In this document: positions 6,007-8,084 of the stretch, piece after piece | Layout of the letters: every line of letters begins with the position of its first letter | Numbering within the stretch: the stretch's first letter is position 1 | Source of the DNA: Nitrososphaera sp. | Lineage (GTDB): Archaea; Thermoproteota; Nitrososphaeria; Nitrososphaerales; Nitrososphaeraceae | Direction of reading: 5' to 3' | Length of the DNA stretch: 8,084 bases | NCBI GenBank assembly: GCA_022545875.1 | Contig: JAKEIF010000141.1 | Coordinates: 1 to 8,084 of the forward strand | Notes under the pieces: model-generated | The model's database searches: none | Seen by the model: the letters and a program-made list of their open reading frames with translations, nothing else | What the model was told of the DNA's origin: nothing | Position numbers and translations under genes: made by a program

Positions 6007-7946
6007 TTCGACTTTACCTCCTTTTGTAGGCTGCTCCTGTCTGATTCTAGCTTTGGCAGAGTGAAATAGAATGCAGCGCCCTTACCTTCATTACTCTCAA
6101 CCCAGATTCTACCTCCCAGCGATTCAACAATGCCTTTGCATATCACAAGACCCAGACCGCTTCCGCCGTGCTTTCGCGTCAAACTTGAATCTACTTGGTA
6201 GAATTTTGTAAACAATGATTGCTGCTTGTCAGTGGGTATTCCAATTCCATTGTCTCTGACGTAAAAGAGGATGTCGTTAGCTTGTTCTACCAAGCCAATC
6301 TCAATCCTGCCGTCCTTTTCTGACACGAAATCGATCGCGTTTGCGACAAGATTGCTGAGCACCTGCTCCACTCTATTCTTATCGGACTTGATTACCAGCT
6401 CGTCGTTCTGCCCCGTTGTATCCACGAATTGAATATTCTTGGGGCGCATGGCGTCCTGGAAATTTGTCATTACGCTCTTGACTATGTCGTGAGCTATCGT
6501 TTCTTGGTTGGTAAACCGCATTCTTTTCATGTCCAGCTTCTGGGCGTCAAGCATGTCCGAGATAAGACCTTCCAGCCTTTTGCCGCTCTTTCTAATGATA
6601 TCTACTGCTTCTTCTTGTTTCTCGTTAAGAGTGCCGCCAGTCATCTTGGGGTTCTTTAGTACCTGGCACCAGCCAAGAATCGGAGTCAATGGCGTCCGCA
6701 ATTCATGGGTTATCATTGATGCAAACTCGTCCTTTTGTTTTTCAAGCGAATTTATCTTGACTATCATTTCATTGACTGCATTTGTGACATCCGTGACCTC
6801 ATTGGTTGAGCTTTTGACTTCTACTTTCCTTAGGCTGCCAGCGTCCTGCAATCTGAGCGCCGCTGCTAACCCTGCAATGGGCCTTGCTATCCTTGATGAG
6901 ATCATGAAAACTGATGCGAGACTTGTTGCCCCCAGTAGCGCTGATACAAGGACTATCTGCATTCCAAGTTGGCTGAGATTTGTATCGCCTGCCAACATCA
7001 GCGAATAGGGCTTCTCATATACCAGAATCCAGCCAAAGGTTGGGAGCTTTTGATAAGCGACATAGCGGTCATCGCCATCAACAACATAAGAGCCAGTTCC
7101 CTTTTCGCCCGCACTGAGTGCAGATGCGGACTGGACTATGTTGGATAGTTCAGGCGAGCCAGATGCTGAATCTATCTTTTCGAAAAAGTCAGTCGGCAAT
7201 GTACCAAAGGATGATGACCCGACGCTGTTGTCGTATTCTATTTCAGAGTCTGCAAACAATATGCCATTCTGATCCACAACATACATTCTGCCGACATCAG
7301 TTAGGACCAAATCCTGGAAGAGCTGGAGGGGCATCTCAAAGTGGTAGAACGCAGGCCTTGTGTTGTCTGAGAGGACTATGGGTGTGGTATAGGCAAAGAC
7401 CCACCTTTCAGTATCTGGCGAGACATACGGCGATTGAATGTACGCTTGTCCTTGTGGTGTCTGTAAAGAAGCGGTAAAGAAGGGAGAAGCAGACTCTGAT
7501 GGGGACAGATCCTCGTCTGGAGCAATCTCATTCAAAACTAGACGTGCGTGCTCCTGCCCTAAATGATTAATCAGGCAGGTCTCGTCAACATGGAATCTAG
7601 ATTGAAAATTATAGATCCATTCTTCCACTTCAGCCTTTACGGCCTTTTGCCGCTCTGTGAATCTCAATACTCCGTTCTCATCGTATGTGTCTCCGACTCG
7701 AGTTTCAGAGAGCGCGTAGTATTCAGCAAATATCGGATTTTGGACGGCGAACAGGAGGTCTTCCGTTGCACGTGAATGCAGAGACTCGACAAGGGCCGCA
7801 CGAATCTCTACCTCATGCTTCATTTCCTCCAGTTGAGAATCAATTACTGCAGACTCTAGGGAACGAAAGCTAACATAAGAGACGGAAGAAATAGTGGAAA
7901 CTATTACGATGGAGAATACAGTGATTATCTTTTGGTTGATGTGCAC
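6003..7946 (-). CDS. Membrane sensor histidine kinase with Cache-like sensor
   Basis: This 647-residue kinase has a first membrane helix at about 7-27 and an extracytoplasmic sensor at about 29-326. A second membrane helix follows at about 328-349, then a HAMP segment (about 349-402, with ARPIAGLA and NEMIVKI). The HisKA domain carries the phospho-acceptor His414 in the H-box ITHELRTPLTPILGW. The ATPase domain has the N-box NLVANAIDF (Asn536), the G1 box VRDNGIGIP (563-571) and the G2 box GGSGLGL (594-600). In the sensor, MYVVDQNGILFADSE (221-235) and YVAYQKLPTFGWILVYEKP (295-313) resemble the membrane-proximal part of double Cache domains, which bind small molecules outside the cell. The ligand is unknown; nothing in the sequence ties it to urea. 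The start is a GTG directly before the first membrane helix. The stop overlaps the response regulator start by four bases. Confidence 0.93.
   Translation of the reverse strand: MHINQKIITVFSIVIVSTISSVSYVSFRSLESAVIDSQLEEMKHEVEIRAALVESLHSRATEDLLFAVQNPIFAEYYALSETRVGDTYDENGVLRFTERQKAVKAEVEEWIYNFQSRFHVDETCLINHLGQEHARLVLNEIAPDEDLSPSESASPFFTASLQTPQGQAYIQSPYVSPDTERWVFAYTTPIVLSDNTRPAFYHFEMPLQLFQDLVLTDVGRMYVVDQNGILFADSEIEYDNSVGSSSFGTLPTDFFEKIDSASGSPELSNIVQSASALSAGEKGTGSYVVDGDDRYVAYQKLPTFGWILVYEKPYSLMLAGDTNLSQLGMQIVLVSALLGATSLASVFMISSRIARPIAGLAAALRLQDAGSLRKVEVKSSTNEVTDVTNAVNEMIVKINSLEKQKDEFASMITHELRTPLTPILGWCQVLKNPKMTGGTLNEKQEEAVDIIRKSGKRLEGLISDMLDAQKLDMKRMRFTNQETIAHDIVKSVMTNFQDAMRPKNIQFVDTTGQNDELVIKSDKNRVEQVLSNLVANAIDFVSEKDGRIEIGLVEQANDILFYVRDNGIGIPTDKQQSLFTKFYQVDSSLTRKHGGSGLGLVICKGIVESLGGRIWVESNEGKGAAFYFTLPKLESDRSSLQKEVKSK
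6016..6021 (-). promoter_or_regulatory. Shine-Dalgarno site for the response regulator
   Basis: Read on the minus strand this is GGAGGT, within AAAAGGAGGT, lying 9 bases before the GTG at 6006. It sits inside the last codons of the kinase gene and fixes the GTG as the start of the receiver protein. Confidence 0.75.
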
Positions 7947-7970
7947 GGGCTAGGATCAAATCGGACCAAT

Positions 7971-7984
7971 GGACACATAAGTGC
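7971..7984 (-). promoter_or_regulatory. Weak TATA-like element upstream of the kinase gene
   Basis: On the minus strand, CACTTATGTG around 7974-7983 lies about 30 bases before the GTG at 7946, the spacing expected for a short-leader transcript. The match to a TATA box is poor and there is no Shine-Dalgarno sequence before the kinase start, so this is tentative. The rest of 7947-8030 shows no recognisable element. Confidence 0.25.
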
Positions 7985-8030
7985 AAGTACGTAGGCGAAA
8001 ACCAAGACAGGTGACGCTTTTACGCATGAG

Positions 8031-8084
8031 ATGGGTTACCTGCGGAGGGTAATTTCACTTCTCATGGAAAATATCGGCGCAGTA
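8031..8084 (+). CDS. Possible 5' end of a further gene, cut by the window edge
   Basis: From the ATG at 8031 the frame is open to the end of the window and reads MGYLRRVISLLMENIGAV. A second in-frame ATG at 8064 has GGAGGG at 8044-8049 upstream, though at 14 bases the spacing is long. Eighteen codons are too few to name a family or even to be certain that this is coding. It would be divergent from the histidine kinase. Confidence 0.22.
   Translation, partial: MGYLRRVISLLMENIGAV

Noticed and set aside
6508..7008. A 166-codon plus-strand frame opposite the histidine kinase
   Set aside because: It is antisense to the HAMP and HisKA region, which is clearly coding on the minus strand, and the product has no recognisable domain.
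1..8084. Mobile elements, CRISPR arrays, attachment sites or a new defence system
   Set aside because: No transposase or integrase frame, no regularly spaced repeats and no tRNA-flanking direct repeats were seen. Every long gene fits a housekeeping or signalling family.

Overview
The window looks like part of the chromosome of an ammonia-oxidising archaeon of the Nitrososphaera type (Nitrososphaerota/Thaumarchaeota). This is an inference. It rests on archaeal TATA-like boxes at the right distance from several starts, very short or absent 5' leaders, frequent AGG/AGA arginine codons, GTG starts in overlapping genes, and a urea-uptake plus urease locus of the kind soil members of that group use to turn urea into ammonia. 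No species can be named from the sequence alone.

Layout on the plus strand. Positions 1-113 hold the last 36 codons of a universal-stress-protein (UspA-type) gene. A short intergenic region follows, with a perfect inverted repeat and a TATA-like box. It drives a 662-residue sodium:solute symporter of the DUR3 urea-transporter type (200-2188). Two bases later starts a 171-residue protein with two zinc ribbons and two membrane helices (2191-2706), probably co-transcribed with the transporter. After a T-rich terminator and a new promoter comes a tightly overlapping urease structural operon: ureA (2852-3154), ureB (3151-3522) and ureC (3515-5224). All the nickel-site and catalytic residues are present in UreC. 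A hairpin plus T-run and a 17-bp perfect palindrome separate ureC from a small 84-residue gene of unknown function (5285-5539).

Layout on the minus strand. Convergent to these genes is a two-gene signalling operon: a membrane histidine kinase with a Cache-like extracytoplasmic sensor, HAMP, HisKA and ATPase domains (7946-6003), then a stand-alone receiver-domain response regulator (6006-5644) that overlaps it by four bases. The last 54 bases of the window may carry the start of another plus-strand gene.

How it fits together. The transporter brings urea into the cell. The UreABC complex hydrolyses it to ammonia and carbamate (then CO2), feeding ammonia oxidation and carbon fixation. The nickel-loading accessory proteins (UreD/E/F/G) are not encoded here and must lie elsewhere. 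No stretch longer than 300 bases lacks a gene; the longest gaps are about 145 bases (2707-2851), 138 bases at the right end (7947-8084) and 104 bases (5540-5643). I see no tRNA, rRNA, CRISPR, insertion sequence or broken gene. The genes here belong to known families or are small hypotheticals. The least explained elements are the palindromes next to the promoters, the zinc-ribbon membrane protein and the 84-residue protein.
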